DNA of 47,401 nt from Flavobacteriaceae bacterium (GTDB lineage Bacteria; Bacteroidota; Bacteroidia; Flavobacteriales; Flavobacteriaceae), in assembly GCA_015494075.1 (NCBI GenBank), contig WGBX01000124.1:1-47401 (forward strand). The letters are read 5' to 3'. A model generated the notes under the pieces. It had not been told where the DNA came from and did not search any database. It saw nothing but the letters and a program-made list of their open reading frames with translations. Below are positions 47,367-47,401 of the stretch, piece after piece (positions within the stretch are counted from its first letter, which is position 1; every line of letters starts with the position of its first letter). Made by a program: the position numbers and the translations under genes.

Positions 47367-47401
47367 ATATTGAAAAGCTTAATGAAAAGTGCCAGTCTGA
47401 C

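Overview
AT-rich chromosomal window from a member of the Bacteroidota (Flavobacteriia-like: TAnnTTTG-type -7 promoter boxes, GLPGLI and TonB-linked genes, Na+-NQR). It is mostly housekeeping. Recognisable genes include DUF3109 (partial), a PBP4-type carboxypeptidase, rlmN, Fe/Mn sod, CapA, an FAD oxidoreductase, an ExbB/ExbD/ExbD cluster, tRNA-Ser(GGA), ansA, an HU-SPOR protein, dnaG, a polyprenyl synthase, thiL, mutS, apbE, nqrABCDEF, an Nramp-USP fusion, tpx, dps, BlaI/M56, pdxA, an enoyl-CoA hydratase, YicC, EamA, an ArsC-like protein, a sigma-54 activator, lptE, a TPR protein and secG. I see no CRISPR array, prophage or intact transposon. Two parts deserve a second look. (1) A self-contained three-gene unit at about 16538-18649 encodes a charged coiled-coil protein, a large uncharacterised protein and a roadblock/LC7-like protein, with its own promoter-like box and terminator; its function is unknown. 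(2) A decay and repeat zone at about 33.0-39.8 kb holds a frameshifted gpsA remnant, a threonine aldolase 3' remnant joined to a truncated TonB-linked gene, an apparently dead secreted-peptide gene, a family of AGACCT...AGGTCT palindromes, and a 170-bp element with 17-bp imperfect terminal inverted repeats. All calls come from reading the sequence; no database searches were run.
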